A DNA stretch of 53,509 bases from an uncultured Flammeovirgaceae bacterium (GTDB lineage: Bacteria; Bacteroidota; Bacteroidia; Cytophagales; Cyclobacteriaceae), in contig CALBPF010000370.1 of the NCBI GenBank assembly GCA_937899105.1, positions 1 through 53,509 on the forward strand, written 5' to 3'. Made by a program: the position numbers and the translations under genes. The notes under the pieces were generated by a model. That model worked only from the letters and a program-made list of their open reading frames with translations, was not told where the DNA came from and did not search any database. Shown here piece after piece: positions 8,169 through 17,787 of this stretch (positions are counted from its first letter, which is position 1; the number at the start of each line of letters is the position of its first letter).

Positions 8169-10583
8169 ATGTTTAAGAACTACATAAAAACGGCGTTTCG
8201 CTACCTCATTAAGAATAAGGCCTTTTCGTTTATCAATATAGTAGGTATGGCTACGGGTCTGGCTTGCGTGCTCATCATTGTGAGTTATGTAAAACTTGAG
8301 CTGAGTTATGATGACTTTCACATGAATAAGGAATCTATCTACAGGGTGGCTGTTAATTGGGAAGATGACGGCCAACGCGTGAACTCTGCCATGAATCACG
8401 CACCGCTGGCAGATGTTTTGAAAGAATCGCTTTCCGGAATAGTAAATACCGTTAGGATTTACCCTAGTCCTATAGTTGGAAGCGCGGACAAACAAAATAA
8501 GATCAATGAACCCGGGTTTATATTTGCGGATTCCACTTTTTTCAGAGTATTCACATTCGAAGCCATTAAGGGTGATTTGGTGAATGCCCTGGATGTGCCT
8601 TTTTCCGTAGTGCTTAGTGAGAGCGCTGCAATTCGACATTTTGGCTCTACTAATGTTCTGGGTGAGGTTTTCTATTATGAAGATGACCGCAGACAACTGC
8701 CATTTACAATTACCGGAGTCATGTCTGACCTGCCGGATAATACTCACTTCAATTTTGACATTATTGGCTCTTTTAATTCTATGGATCAATTCATGTCATG
8801 GTACAATAACTGGCATCATCCGCCAATATATGTATATGCCCAGGCACAGCCGGATAAGCAGATAACCGACCTGCAGGAGGAGGTTAATGAGCTCGTTTAT
8901 CCCCGGCTCCCTGACTATGTACAAGCAGAAAATCGTGTTTTTACTCTCCAACCGTTGACAGATATTCATCTGCAGTCTGACCTTGAGAATGAATGGAAAG
9001 CCAACTCGCAGTACCTATATATAAGGATATTCATTGTCGTGGCAGTCTTTATCCTGATTATAGCTTGTCTTAACTATGTAAACCTGGCTACGGCCAGATC
9101 ACTGCAAAGAGCGAAGGAGGTAGGAATGAGAAAAACGTTAGGCGCCACAAGAAACCAACTTATATTTCAATACCTGGGAGAATCATTTTTAACTACTCTG
9201 CTTGCGTTTGCTTTAGCTTTTGGATTAGGTGAACTCGTACTTAAATATTATTTCCAATCCATTATCGAGCAGGAGCTATCCATGGGTTTTCTCTGGAGCG
9301 TTTCAGGAGTAACCGCTTGCGTTCTTCTTTATTTGACCATTTCAGTACTTTCAGGTATTTACCCTGCTTTATACTTATCAGGTTATAAACCTATTAAGGC
9401 GCTAACCAAAACACATGAGAAACCGGGAAGCAGCTTTTCTCTAAGGCGCTCTATGGTAGTGTTCCAGTTTTTTATTTCCAGTGTGCTGATAGCGGGAACT
9501 ATTCTGGTAAGTAGGCAGACTGAATTCCTTAGAAATAAAGATCTCGGCTTTGATAAAGAAAGCATAATTGCTGTAAAGTTGGGCGATAAAGTATCTCAGA
9601 CAAATTATCCTATTCTCAAGGCTGAAATAGAAAGGGAAACGAATGTTGAAAGTGTGGCGCTTTCCGCAGCGCTTATGGGTAGTAACAACTTTTATGGGTT
9701 TGAGGTGCGTCCTGAGGGTACCCCTGAAAATGTGGAGTATTCACTGAAAACTCTCGGTGTTGACGAAGACTTTCTTGCTACCTACGGAATTGAAGTGCTA
9801 CAAGGCCGTGATTTCTCAAAAGACATACTCACAGATGAGCGGGAGGCTATTATTTTGAATGAGGCCGCAGTCAAGAAATTGAATTGGAAGGAGCCAATAG
9901 GCAAGGAGTTTGAGCTTACGGTATATACCGGTCGCGAAGACCTTCGAAAAGGAAAAGTAATCGGTGTGGTCAAAGATTTTCACTTTGCTTCTCTCTACAA
10001 TAGGGTAGAGCCGCTAGTGATTTATGTAAACAAGCACCCATATTACAGTGATTATCTCTCGGTTAGGTTTAGTGGGGGTAACCTGGAGAATAATGTACAA
10101 ATGCTTGCTGGGAGGTGGAAATCTTTTAATGAGGACAGACCTTTAGAGTACTATTTTGTAGATGAAGAACTGGATAAATTCTATAAGAATGAAGTTAGAA
10201 AGTCCAGCATTTTTCAGTCGTTTTCATTTTTATCCATTTTCATTTCGTGTCTGGGCTTGCTGGGTATCTCTGCTTACAGCTTGCAATTACGCACGAAAGA
10301 AGTAGGTATTCGAAAGGTTTTAGGAGCAGGTATGTCAAGTATTCTAAACCTGTTGTCAAAAGAATACCTGGTAATGGTGCTTGTGGCAAATGTAATAGCC
10401 ATTCCCTTTGTGTGGTACTTTGGTCAATCATGGCTCAATTCTTTTGAATACCGCACGAACCTAAGTTTCGGTATTTTTTCAAGCGCCTTGCTTATAGCTC
10501 TTGTTCTAGCTGCAGGTACAGTATGTTTTCAGGTAGTAAAGACAGCCCTGATGAACCCGGTTAAAACATTAAAAGACGAATAA
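8169..10583 (+). CDS. MacB/FtsX-type ABC permease, array member 3
   Basis: An 804-residue permease starting MFKNYIKTAFRYL, 11 bp after member 2. TM1 lies at about 18-40. The first coupling motif is KEVGMRKTLGA near 315 and the second KEVGIRKVLGA near 708, with GVVKDFHFASLY between them and the tail NPVKTLKDE. Periplasmic domain 2 (VALSAALMGSNNFYGFEV) differs from that of members 1, 2 and 4, so it belongs to the other subgroup. Reading frame and motifs are complete. Confidence 0.9.
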   Translation: MFKNYIKTAFRYLIKNKAFSFINIVGMATGLACVLIIVSYVKLELSYDDFHMNKESIYRVAVNWEDDGQRVNSAMNHAPLADVLKESLSGIVNTVRIYPSPIVGSADKQNKINEPGFIFADSTFFRVFTFEAIKGDLVNALDVPFSVVLSESAAIRHFGSTNVLGEVFYYEDDRRQLPFTITGVMSDLPDNTHFNFDIIGSFNSMDQFMSWYNNWHHPPIYVYAQAQPDKQITDLQEEVNELVYPRLPDYVQAENRVFTLQPLTDIHLQSDLENEWKANSQYLYIRIFIVVAVFILIIACLNYVNLATARSLQRAKEVGMRKTLGATRNQLIFQYLGESFLTTLLAFALAFGLGELVLKYYFQSIIEQELSMGFLWSVSGVTACVLLYLTISVLSGIYPALYLSGYKPIKALTKTHEKPGSSFSLRRSMVVFQFFISSVLIAGTILVSRQTEFLRNKDLGFDKESIIAVKLGDKVSQTNYPILKAEIERETNVESVALSAALMGSNNFYGFEVRPEGTPENVEYSLKTLGVDEDFLATYGIEVLQGRDFSKDILTDEREAIILNEAAVKKLNWKEPIGKEFELTVYTGREDLRKGKVIGVVKDFHFASLYNRVEPLVIYVNKHPYYSDYLSVRFSGGNLENNVQMLAGRWKSFNEDRPLEYYFVDEELDKFYKNEVRKSSIFQSFSFLSIFISCLGLLGISAYSLQLRTKEVGIRKVLGAGMSSILNLLSKEYLVMVLVANVIAIPFVWYFGQSWLNSFEYRTNLSFGIFSSALLIALVLAAGTVCFQVVKTALMNPVKTLKDE

Positions 10584-10599
10584 CACAACTCAAAATAAA

Positions 10600-12993
10600 A
10601 TGATCAAAAACTACCTCAAAACCGCCTTAAGAAACTTACTAAGGAATAAAGTCTACGTAGGGGTAAATGTGCTGGGCCTATCACTTGGTATAACGTGTAG
10701 CATAGTGCTTACCCTGCTGGCGTTTTATTTTACCAGCTTCAATACGTTTAATGAAAATTATGATCGGATCTATCGTATTGTAAACAGCTCTCAGGATGGC
10801 GCCGGGGGTGAGATGGATTACCAGCCTGGGGTTCCCTTACCTTTACCTGAAGCAGTTAGACTGGATTTTCCTGAGTTTGAGCAAGTAGTGTTTACTTCTG
10901 ATCACTATGGGGAAACACATTTTACTATCCATCCTAACGCTGAAATACCACAGTATTTTGAGCTCAAGGACAACAGATTTGTGTATACCGATGGGGGCTA
11001 TTTCAAAACTTTTACCTACGAGTGGCTGGAAGGAAATCAGGAAACGGCCCTGCAAACTCCTAATAAAGTTGTACTCTCTAGATCGGTAGCTGATAAGTTT
11101 TTCCCCAAAGGAAATGCTATAGGAGAAACTGTCATTTACAATAAAACCACCTCATTTGAAATAAGCGGCATTGTTTCTGACCCGCCCAAGAATTCTGATA
11201 TGCCATTTGATGTAATCTTCTCTTTGGCTACCATGCAAGATAGATTAGATCGAGGAAAGTGGAATAGTGTCAGCAGCGGTGACCAGTGCTACGTTTTATT
11301 AAATCAAGGTGAAGATCCTGCTAGGTACCAAGCTCGACTAGAGCAGTTCGTTACTAAGCATTATGATGAGGAGGATACGGATAAATTTCACTTGCAGCCC
11401 ATGAGTGATCTGCACTTCAATGAAAACTGGAGCAACTTTAACTATTCAAGTGTAGGTAAGCCGGAGATATTTGCCCTCTATATTATCTCCATCTTTTTAA
11501 TTCTTACCGCCTGCGTAAACTTTATCAATCTTTCCACTGCGGTAGCCATGAAAAGGGCACGGGAAGTGGGCATTAGAAAAGTGCTGGGAAGTACTAGGGA
11601 TCAGTTGGTTATACAGTTTCTGGCGGAGTCCTTAAGCATTGTCCTGTTATCTGTATTCGCAGCTTTGGGTTTGGCCGAGTTACTGATCATGTACGTGAAT
11701 CCATTTTTGGATGTAGTACTTGACATAGATCTCACTGATCCATTACTGGTTGGTTCGTTGGCTTTAGGTACAGTGATGATTGCCTTACTGGCAGGTTTTT
11801 ATCCCTCAATAATTTTGTCAAGGTTTAAGCCCGTTCTGGCCTTAAAAAATCTTATTACAGCGAAGCATAGTGGTAGGGTTTCTCTGAGAAAAGGCTTGGT
11901 AGTATTTCAGTTTTTTGTTTCCCAGGTATTTGTTATCGGTACTATTGTGGTGCTGTGGCAAATTGAGTATATCCAAAAACTGGATCTTGGTTATAAACCG
12001 GACGCTGTGATCAATGTGAGAATTCCTGAAGATGATGCAGAAAAGAAAAAAACGTTACGCAATGAGATTTCTCGCATAGTAGGTGTTGAAAATGCCAGCA
12101 TTACCTTTAGTAACCCCACTTCAGGTTCAGTATCCGTCAGTAATTTTAAGGTAGAGGATGATCCGGATGATTTCTATTCCGCTATGAAATATGTCGATGA
12201 GCGCTACATTGATACATACGGAATCGAGTTAATAGCGGGTAGAAATATTCTGCCGTCTGATACACTTAGAGAAGTTATCGTCAATGAAAAGCTGCTGAAT
12301 TATATCAATCATCAGGGCGACCCACAAGATGCGCTGGGTAAACAGCTCAGGGTCTGGGGGCAAAACGTACCTATAGTAGGTGTTGTAAAGGATTTTCATT
12401 CGCAGTCTTTACACGGAGAGCTAACCCCAATAATGATGTTCAGCAATCTTGACGCTTACCGGATAATTGGAATCAAGGTAGGACTTGAAAACTTTGAATC
12501 AGCAAATGGACAAATCAAGGATATCTGGAAAACCCTCTACCCGGAATTTGATTACGATTATGAATTTTTGACTACAGGCCTGGCCGAAGTGTACGACGGA
12601 GAGCGCAAGATGGCTAAGATATTTACCTCATTTTCTATCGTGGCTATAATTATCGGCTGTCTCGGACTTTTTGGTCTCGCCTCGTTTATGGTCAATCAGA
12701 AAGTGAAAGAAATTGGGGTTAGAAAAGTGCTGGGCGCTACAGTTTCAGGCATTATAGGTATGTTCTCATGGTCATTCTTCAAGCTAATTAGTCTGGCGTT
12801 TATTTTTGCTTCTCCAGCTGCCTGGTTGGCCATGCGAGAATGGCTGTCAACGTATGAGTACCGCATTGATATGGGTCCTGTGGTCTTTATAAGTGGCCTT
12901 GCTATCACGTTAATTCTTGCTGTTTTTACAGTTGGATTTAAATCAGTAAGGGCAGCCACGGCAAGTCCCATAGATAGTTTGAGAGACGAATAA
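10600..12993 (+). CDS. MacB/FtsX-type ABC permease, array member 4
   Basis: A 797-residue permease starting MIKNYLKTALRNLL, 16 bp after member 3. The coupling motifs are REVGIRKVLGS near 319 and KEIGVRKVLGA near 700; GVVKDFHSQSLH and the tail SPIDSLRDE are present. Periplasmic domain 2 (VRIPEDDAEKKKTL, then NASITFSNPTSGS) is clearly like members 1 and 2 although it lies two genes away, so copy order does not simply follow relatedness. Confidence 0.9.
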   Translation: MIKNYLKTALRNLLRNKVYVGVNVLGLSLGITCSIVLTLLAFYFTSFNTFNENYDRIYRIVNSSQDGAGGEMDYQPGVPLPLPEAVRLDFPEFEQVVFTSDHYGETHFTIHPNAEIPQYFELKDNRFVYTDGGYFKTFTYEWLEGNQETALQTPNKVVLSRSVADKFFPKGNAIGETVIYNKTTSFEISGIVSDPPKNSDMPFDVIFSLATMQDRLDRGKWNSVSSGDQCYVLLNQGEDPARYQARLEQFVTKHYDEEDTDKFHLQPMSDLHFNENWSNFNYSSVGKPEIFALYIISIFLILTACVNFINLSTAVAMKRAREVGIRKVLGSTRDQLVIQFLAESLSIVLLSVFAALGLAELLIMYVNPFLDVVLDIDLTDPLLVGSLALGTVMIALLAGFYPSIILSRFKPVLALKNLITAKHSGRVSLRKGLVVFQFFVSQVFVIGTIVVLWQIEYIQKLDLGYKPDAVINVRIPEDDAEKKKTLRNEISRIVGVENASITFSNPTSGSVSVSNFKVEDDPDDFYSAMKYVDERYIDTYGIELIAGRNILPSDTLREVIVNEKLLNYINHQGDPQDALGKQLRVWGQNVPIVGVVKDFHSQSLHGELTPIMMFSNLDAYRIIGIKVGLENFESANGQIKDIWKTLYPEFDYDYEFLTTGLAEVYDGERKMAKIFTSFSIVAIIIGCLGLFGLASFMVNQKVKEIGVRKVLGATVSGIIGMFSWSFFKLISLAFIFASPAAWLAMREWLSTYEYRIDMGPVVFISGLAITLILAVFTVGFKSVRAATASPIDSLRDE

Positions 12994-13004
12994 GCCTAAG
13001 TCCC

Positions 13005-15389
13005 ATGCTTAAGACCCATTTAAGAATTATTCTAAGAAATATAAATCGCAGACTGAGTTATTCTCTGATCAATATACTTGGCTTGGCGGTGGGCATTGCC
13101 AGCAGTTTTGTCATATTGCTTTACGTTACCATTGAAAAAAGCTATGAAAAGGACTTTTCAGCATCTGGTAACACCTACCGCATAGCCACCAAATTTATGA
13201 GCATGGGCACGTTTGCCAATGGCCCGGAGGTATTGTTGAACAGATTTCCGGAGCAATATGACTTTGTAGACAAATATACCCGGGTGGATTATTTTGATGA
13301 GACAGTAGTCTCAACTGATTTCAATAAAACAGAGGCTTCTGGCCTTTTGATTGATAGCAGCTTCTTTTCCATATTTGATTTTAAGTTTCTTGTCGGGAAT
13401 AGTCAAAATGCCGCTCGCAACTCCCATAGTATTGTCTTAAGCGAGGACTTTTCGGAGCAGCTCTTTGGTGGTAGGCCGGTATTTGGTGAGCAAGTGCTAT
13501 TGGGTGATAACAAAGTGCCTGTGACGGTTACGGGAGTGATTGCAGAAGCTACTAGAACCCATCTTAGGTCCAAATACTGGGTTACGAGCGTGCCTGATTT
13601 TTCGGAGGAAGAGGAAGATAACCTGGATAACTGGTATTCTATAGCCTTTTGGAACTACCTGACGGTAAAACCAGGTACAGCAACGCTTGATGTACAACAG
13701 GCGCTCGATACTTTAGTAAAAAAGGAAACATTTGAACAGACAAACGGCCCAATGACTTTTACCGAGTACCTGGAGCGCGATGATTCGTACAGGCTTTTGG
13801 CGCAGCCACTGGAAGACATTCACCTAAAAGGAACGTTAAGTTTCGACCTTTCAAAAGGTGGAAACGAATCTGTGGTAGACAGTCTTTTGGTCATAGGGGC
13901 GCTGATTTTACTAATGGCAACTATCAACTTCGTCAACCTTACTACAGCGCGGTCCACGGAAAGAATGAAGGAAGTGGGGCTTAAAAAGGTAATGGGCTCT
14001 CAACGCATAACCTTGATGAGTCAGTTTATGATGGAATCCTTGGTTACCTGCTGGATTGCGATGGCAGTAGCCCTTGGCCTCTCTGAACTTTTTCTTTTTG
14101 CTTTCATATTCATTACCGGGCAGGAATTTATTTCTACTGTATTTATTGGGTATCAACACATATTGAATTTGTTCTGGATAGCTTCCGCTATTGGTTTGGT
14201 GGCCGGAGTATATCCCTGTCTACACATGTCGGCTTTTAAACCCATACAGGCATTAAAAGGGGGAAGCAGTTCCGGAAAATCAAAGACTCATTTCAGAAAT
14301 GTTCTTTCGGTAATACAATTTACTTTTTCCATCTGCTTGATTATCGGTTCCGTAGTTGTTTTCAACCAGATCCGTTTTATGAATAGCAAAGACCTGGGTT
14401 TTGACAATAAGAACATATTGATTATTGATGGGATAAGTGATCTGGGAAATCAAGCCGAGAGCTATAAGGAAATGCTCAGTTCCAGGAGTGAGGCAGTTTC
14501 GGCAAGTCTTGTTTCGCGCATGCCAGGTTCTACTTCCAGCTTTTCAATGGGTACCATTCGCGTAAGTGAAAGCGATGAACCGTTGCGCGTTACCCGGTTT
14601 CAAGGCGATTTTGATTATCTGGAAACTCTTGGGTACCGTATAACGAGGGGAAGAGATTTTTCAATTGACCTCGCATCGGACTCCAGTGCATTGATCATCA
14701 ATGAAACCGCCGTTCGTATATTAGGCCTTCAAGATCCCATTGGCGCCCGGTTAGTGAACGGGCATGAAATAGTAGGGGTAGTTAGTGATTTTAACTTTGA
14801 ATCATTGAAAGAGACCGTCGCCCCGGCCATGTTGCAGGTCGGTCAGGGAGGTTGGTATCAGCTAGCCGTTAAACTAAATCCAGAAAATGTACAGGACTTT
14901 TTAGCTTTTGCCGGAGCTGAATGGAGCAATTTGAATAGAGAAGAGCCATTCACTTATCACTTTCTTGATGAAAATTATGAGCGGCTTATGAAAGAAGAGA
15001 TCACTTTAGGTAAGGCCGTTTTGGTTTTTACCATTCTAGCCGTTTTAATTGCTTCTTTGGGACTTTTTGGTTTGAGCTCGTATATCGCTCTGCAGCGTCA
15101 AAAGGAAATTGGCGTACGCAAAGTTTTAGGAGCGTCAGCGTTAGCCATCTTTAGGCGCTTTAACAGTTCATTTGCGTTGGTACTGCTGATTTCATTCATC
15201 ATTGCGGCCCCTATTTCATATTATTTTCTAAATGGGTGGTTATCCAACTTTGCCAATAGAATTCAGATTAACTATACTGTCTTTATACTGGCTGGAATAA
15301 TCACTTATACAATTGCACTTGTAGTCATTGGCTTTCATTCCATTAAGCTGATTAGGCTAAACCCGGTAATAACCCTTAGAGAAGAATAA
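13005..15389 (+). CDS. MacB/FtsX-type ABC permease, array member 5
   Basis: A 794-residue permease starting MLKTHLRIILRNINRR, 11 bp after member 4. The first coupling motif is KEVGLKKVMGS near 320 (Arg replaced by Lys) and the second KEIGVRKVLGA near 698. The periplasmic motif is GVVSDFNFESLK and the tail is NPVITLREE. All eight predicted membrane segments are present. It belongs to the subgroup of members 3 and 5-9. Confidence 0.9.
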   Translation: MLKTHLRIILRNINRRLSYSLINILGLAVGIASSFVILLYVTIEKSYEKDFSASGNTYRIATKFMSMGTFANGPEVLLNRFPEQYDFVDKYTRVDYFDETVVSTDFNKTEASGLLIDSSFFSIFDFKFLVGNSQNAARNSHSIVLSEDFSEQLFGGRPVFGEQVLLGDNKVPVTVTGVIAEATRTHLRSKYWVTSVPDFSEEEEDNLDNWYSIAFWNYLTVKPGTATLDVQQALDTLVKKETFEQTNGPMTFTEYLERDDSYRLLAQPLEDIHLKGTLSFDLSKGGNESVVDSLLVIGALILLMATINFVNLTTARSTERMKEVGLKKVMGSQRITLMSQFMMESLVTCWIAMAVALGLSELFLFAFIFITGQEFISTVFIGYQHILNLFWIASAIGLVAGVYPCLHMSAFKPIQALKGGSSSGKSKTHFRNVLSVIQFTFSICLIIGSVVVFNQIRFMNSKDLGFDNKNILIIDGISDLGNQAESYKEMLSSRSEAVSASLVSRMPGSTSSFSMGTIRVSESDEPLRVTRFQGDFDYLETLGYRITRGRDFSIDLASDSSALIINETAVRILGLQDPIGARLVNGHEIVGVVSDFNFESLKETVAPAMLQVGQGGWYQLAVKLNPENVQDFLAFAGAEWSNLNREEPFTYHFLDENYERLMKEEITLGKAVLVFTILAVLIASLGLFGLSSYIALQRQKEIGVRKVLGASALAIFRRFNSSFALVLLISFIIAAPISYYFLNGWLSNFANRIQINYTVFILAGIITYTIALVVIGFHSIKLIRLNPVITLREE

Positions 15390-15391
15390 CT

Positions 15392-17785
15392 ATGTTACTG
15401 AATTATTTAACAACCACGGTAAGGAGCTTCGGAAAGAATAAAGGCTACACACTGATCAATGTCCTGGGGCTCGCTGTTGGCTTTGCCAGTGTGTTGCTCA
15501 TTAGTATATACATTCATCATGAATTGAGCTATGAATCATTCCTGCCTCAGGCTAATAGGATTTATCGTATGAGTGATAGGGAATATGCGTTAACCTCTTA
15601 CAATCACCTTCAATATCTCACGGATAATCTTCATGATGTACAAGGTAAAACACTTGTTTTGAACAGTGGAAACATGACTATTGGAGTTGGAAATGATATG
15701 ATGGTGGAGCGTGATTTTTTATATGCAACAGAAGACTTTTTTGATGTATTCGAATATGAAATTTTCCGGGGTTCATTTTCCGAGTTCTCACAGATTTCGA
15801 ATAGTGTGGTGATAACAGAATCATTAGCGGAACGTTTCTTTAAAAATACGGAAGCTGTTAATAAAGACCTTATCATTTACAGGGGTTCGGAGCCGTATCC
15901 CTACAAAGTGGTTGCGGTTATAAAAGACCTGCCGGGCAACACTCATATGAAATTCGATGTGCTGGCCAGGATACCACAGCGGCAGTTTGACTATAACCGG
16001 GATAGCTGGGGTAATACAATTTATCATGGCTATTTTAAGACCCGTCAAAATATTACTACCACTGATGTTCAAAAGCAATCAGATTTAATCTTTGCCAAAC
16101 GCGCTTTGCAAAATGACTGGTTCCCCAAGCTTTCAACGCCTGAAGAAATATTGGGAAGCGGTAAATATAGTGCGCCACTGGTTCTCAATGTAAAAGACAT
16201 TCACAATGATTCGAATTTACTTTTTGAGTTCGAAGCAGGTGGTAACGAGCGATATCTCTACGTATTTGCGGGTACTGCACTGTTCATCCTGATTTTGGCC
16301 ACCATAAACTTCGTAAACCTTTCTACTGCTCAATCCATGAAACGGGCTAAAGAGGTAGGCGTTCGAAAAACACTCGGTTCGACGCAGAGACGGTTAATAG
16401 GACAATTTTTATTGGAGACAACTGTATTATGCCTATTGAGCGCTGCGCTGGCCGTCGGCTTACTTGAGGCCTTTTTTACTTTAGGAAAAGGTTTCTTTAA
16501 CACCCCTTTCGATTTTAATGTTACGAAAGAACCCATATTCATGTTAGGTTTGATCGTAGCGGCCTTGATTACGGGCCTTCTTGGCGGCGCTTATCCTGCC
16601 TTTTATTTGTCAGCTTTCAAGCCTTCCAAGGTGCTAAAGGGGCAATTCTCCGATCGTGAATCGAAAATGATATTCCGTAACGTTCTGGTAGTAGGACAAT
16701 TCACAATATCTATTACACTTGCTGTTTACGTCTTCTTTATTCAAGGTCAACTCCGTTACAGCCTGGAAAAAGACTTAGGGTTTACAAGGGATAATATAGT
16801 TATCATTGATAATAGCAGTAGTCAATTGGGTTATAACGTAAGCGCTTTTAAAACTGCGTTATTGGAGGAGAATACTATAATCAACGCTGGCTATAACCAA
16901 TATGACCTATTCGCCATGAGTACCTCATTCATAAGACCGGAAAATGCTGCAGAGGACTATGAACAATTTCGATTTTATTATCAATGGATCGATGATACCT
17001 ATTTGGAGACGTTGAATGTCGAGTTTATGAAGGGCAGAAATTTTTCTAAAAGTATTGCCAGCGACACAGCGGCTATCATCATTAACGAAACAGCCGCAAG
17101 GTTACTTGGATTTGAGAACCCTCTTGGTGAAACAGTGATGTCGGGTGCATCACCTGAATATCCTTTTAAGATCATCGGATTAATTAAAGACTTTAACCAT
17201 CAGTCCTTTGACAAGACCTTACCTCCAACTGGATTTTTGTATTGGGAGAATACCCACGATCAGTTAACGGTTAGGCTCTCTTCTGATTTGAAAAATTCAT
17301 TGGACAGGGTTCAGGCGTTGTGGTCTGAATATTCGGATATGCCAATGGACTATCAATTTCTGGATTCTGAATTTGATAAGCTTTTTAAGAGAGAACAACA
17401 ACTGGGTAAAGTAATTGGCTCGTTTACTTTTTTGGCGTTTTTTGTAGCATGCCTGGGCATTTTAGGTCTTGCGGGGCATACGGCGGAGCAAAAAACCAAG
17501 GAAATAGGTATACGAAAAGCTCTAGGCGCTACAGTGGAACAAATTGTTCTAATGTTCTCAAAACGCTTTACACTTTTGGTTCTAATAGCCACACTTCTAT
17601 CAGCGCCCTTGGCGTATTCTATAACGAATTACTGGCTTGAGTCTTTTGCTTATAAAATAGCTTTGAGCCCTACACCTTTTATAATGGCTAGTTTATTGGG
17701 CCTATTTCTGGTGACACTAACAGTAAGCTATCATTTAATAAAGGCTGCAAGGGCCAATCCGGTCTTGGCATTGAAAGATGAATAA
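15392..17785 (+). CDS. MacB/FtsX-type ABC permease, array member 6
   Basis: A 797-residue permease starting MLLNYLTTTVRSF. Its ATG lies two bases after the stop of member 5, so translation is probably coupled by termination and reinitiation. The coupling motifs are KEVGVRKTLGS near 318 and KEIGIRKALGA near 701. The otherwise common KDFH motif reads GLIKDFNHQSFD; the tail is NPVLALKDE. The periplasmic domains are rich in Asp, Asn and aromatic residues. Substrate unknown. Confidence 0.9.
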   Translation: MLLNYLTTTVRSFGKNKGYTLINVLGLAVGFASVLLISIYIHHELSYESFLPQANRIYRMSDREYALTSYNHLQYLTDNLHDVQGKTLVLNSGNMTIGVGNDMMVERDFLYATEDFFDVFEYEIFRGSFSEFSQISNSVVITESLAERFFKNTEAVNKDLIIYRGSEPYPYKVVAVIKDLPGNTHMKFDVLARIPQRQFDYNRDSWGNTIYHGYFKTRQNITTTDVQKQSDLIFAKRALQNDWFPKLSTPEEILGSGKYSAPLVLNVKDIHNDSNLLFEFEAGGNERYLYVFAGTALFILILATINFVNLSTAQSMKRAKEVGVRKTLGSTQRRLIGQFLLETTVLCLLSAALAVGLLEAFFTLGKGFFNTPFDFNVTKEPIFMLGLIVAALITGLLGGAYPAFYLSAFKPSKVLKGQFSDRESKMIFRNVLVVGQFTISITLAVYVFFIQGQLRYSLEKDLGFTRDNIVIIDNSSSQLGYNVSAFKTALLEENTIINAGYNQYDLFAMSTSFIRPENAAEDYEQFRFYYQWIDDTYLETLNVEFMKGRNFSKSIASDTAAIIINETAARLLGFENPLGETVMSGASPEYPFKIIGLIKDFNHQSFDKTLPPTGFLYWENTHDQLTVRLSSDLKNSLDRVQALWSEYSDMPMDYQFLDSEFDKLFKREQQLGKVIGSFTFLAFFVACLGILGLAGHTAEQKTKEIGIRKALGATVEQIVLMFSKRFTLLVLIATLLSAPLAYSITNYWLESFAYKIALSPTPFIMASLLGLFLVTLTVSYHLIKAARANPVLALKDE

Positions 17786-17787
17786 CT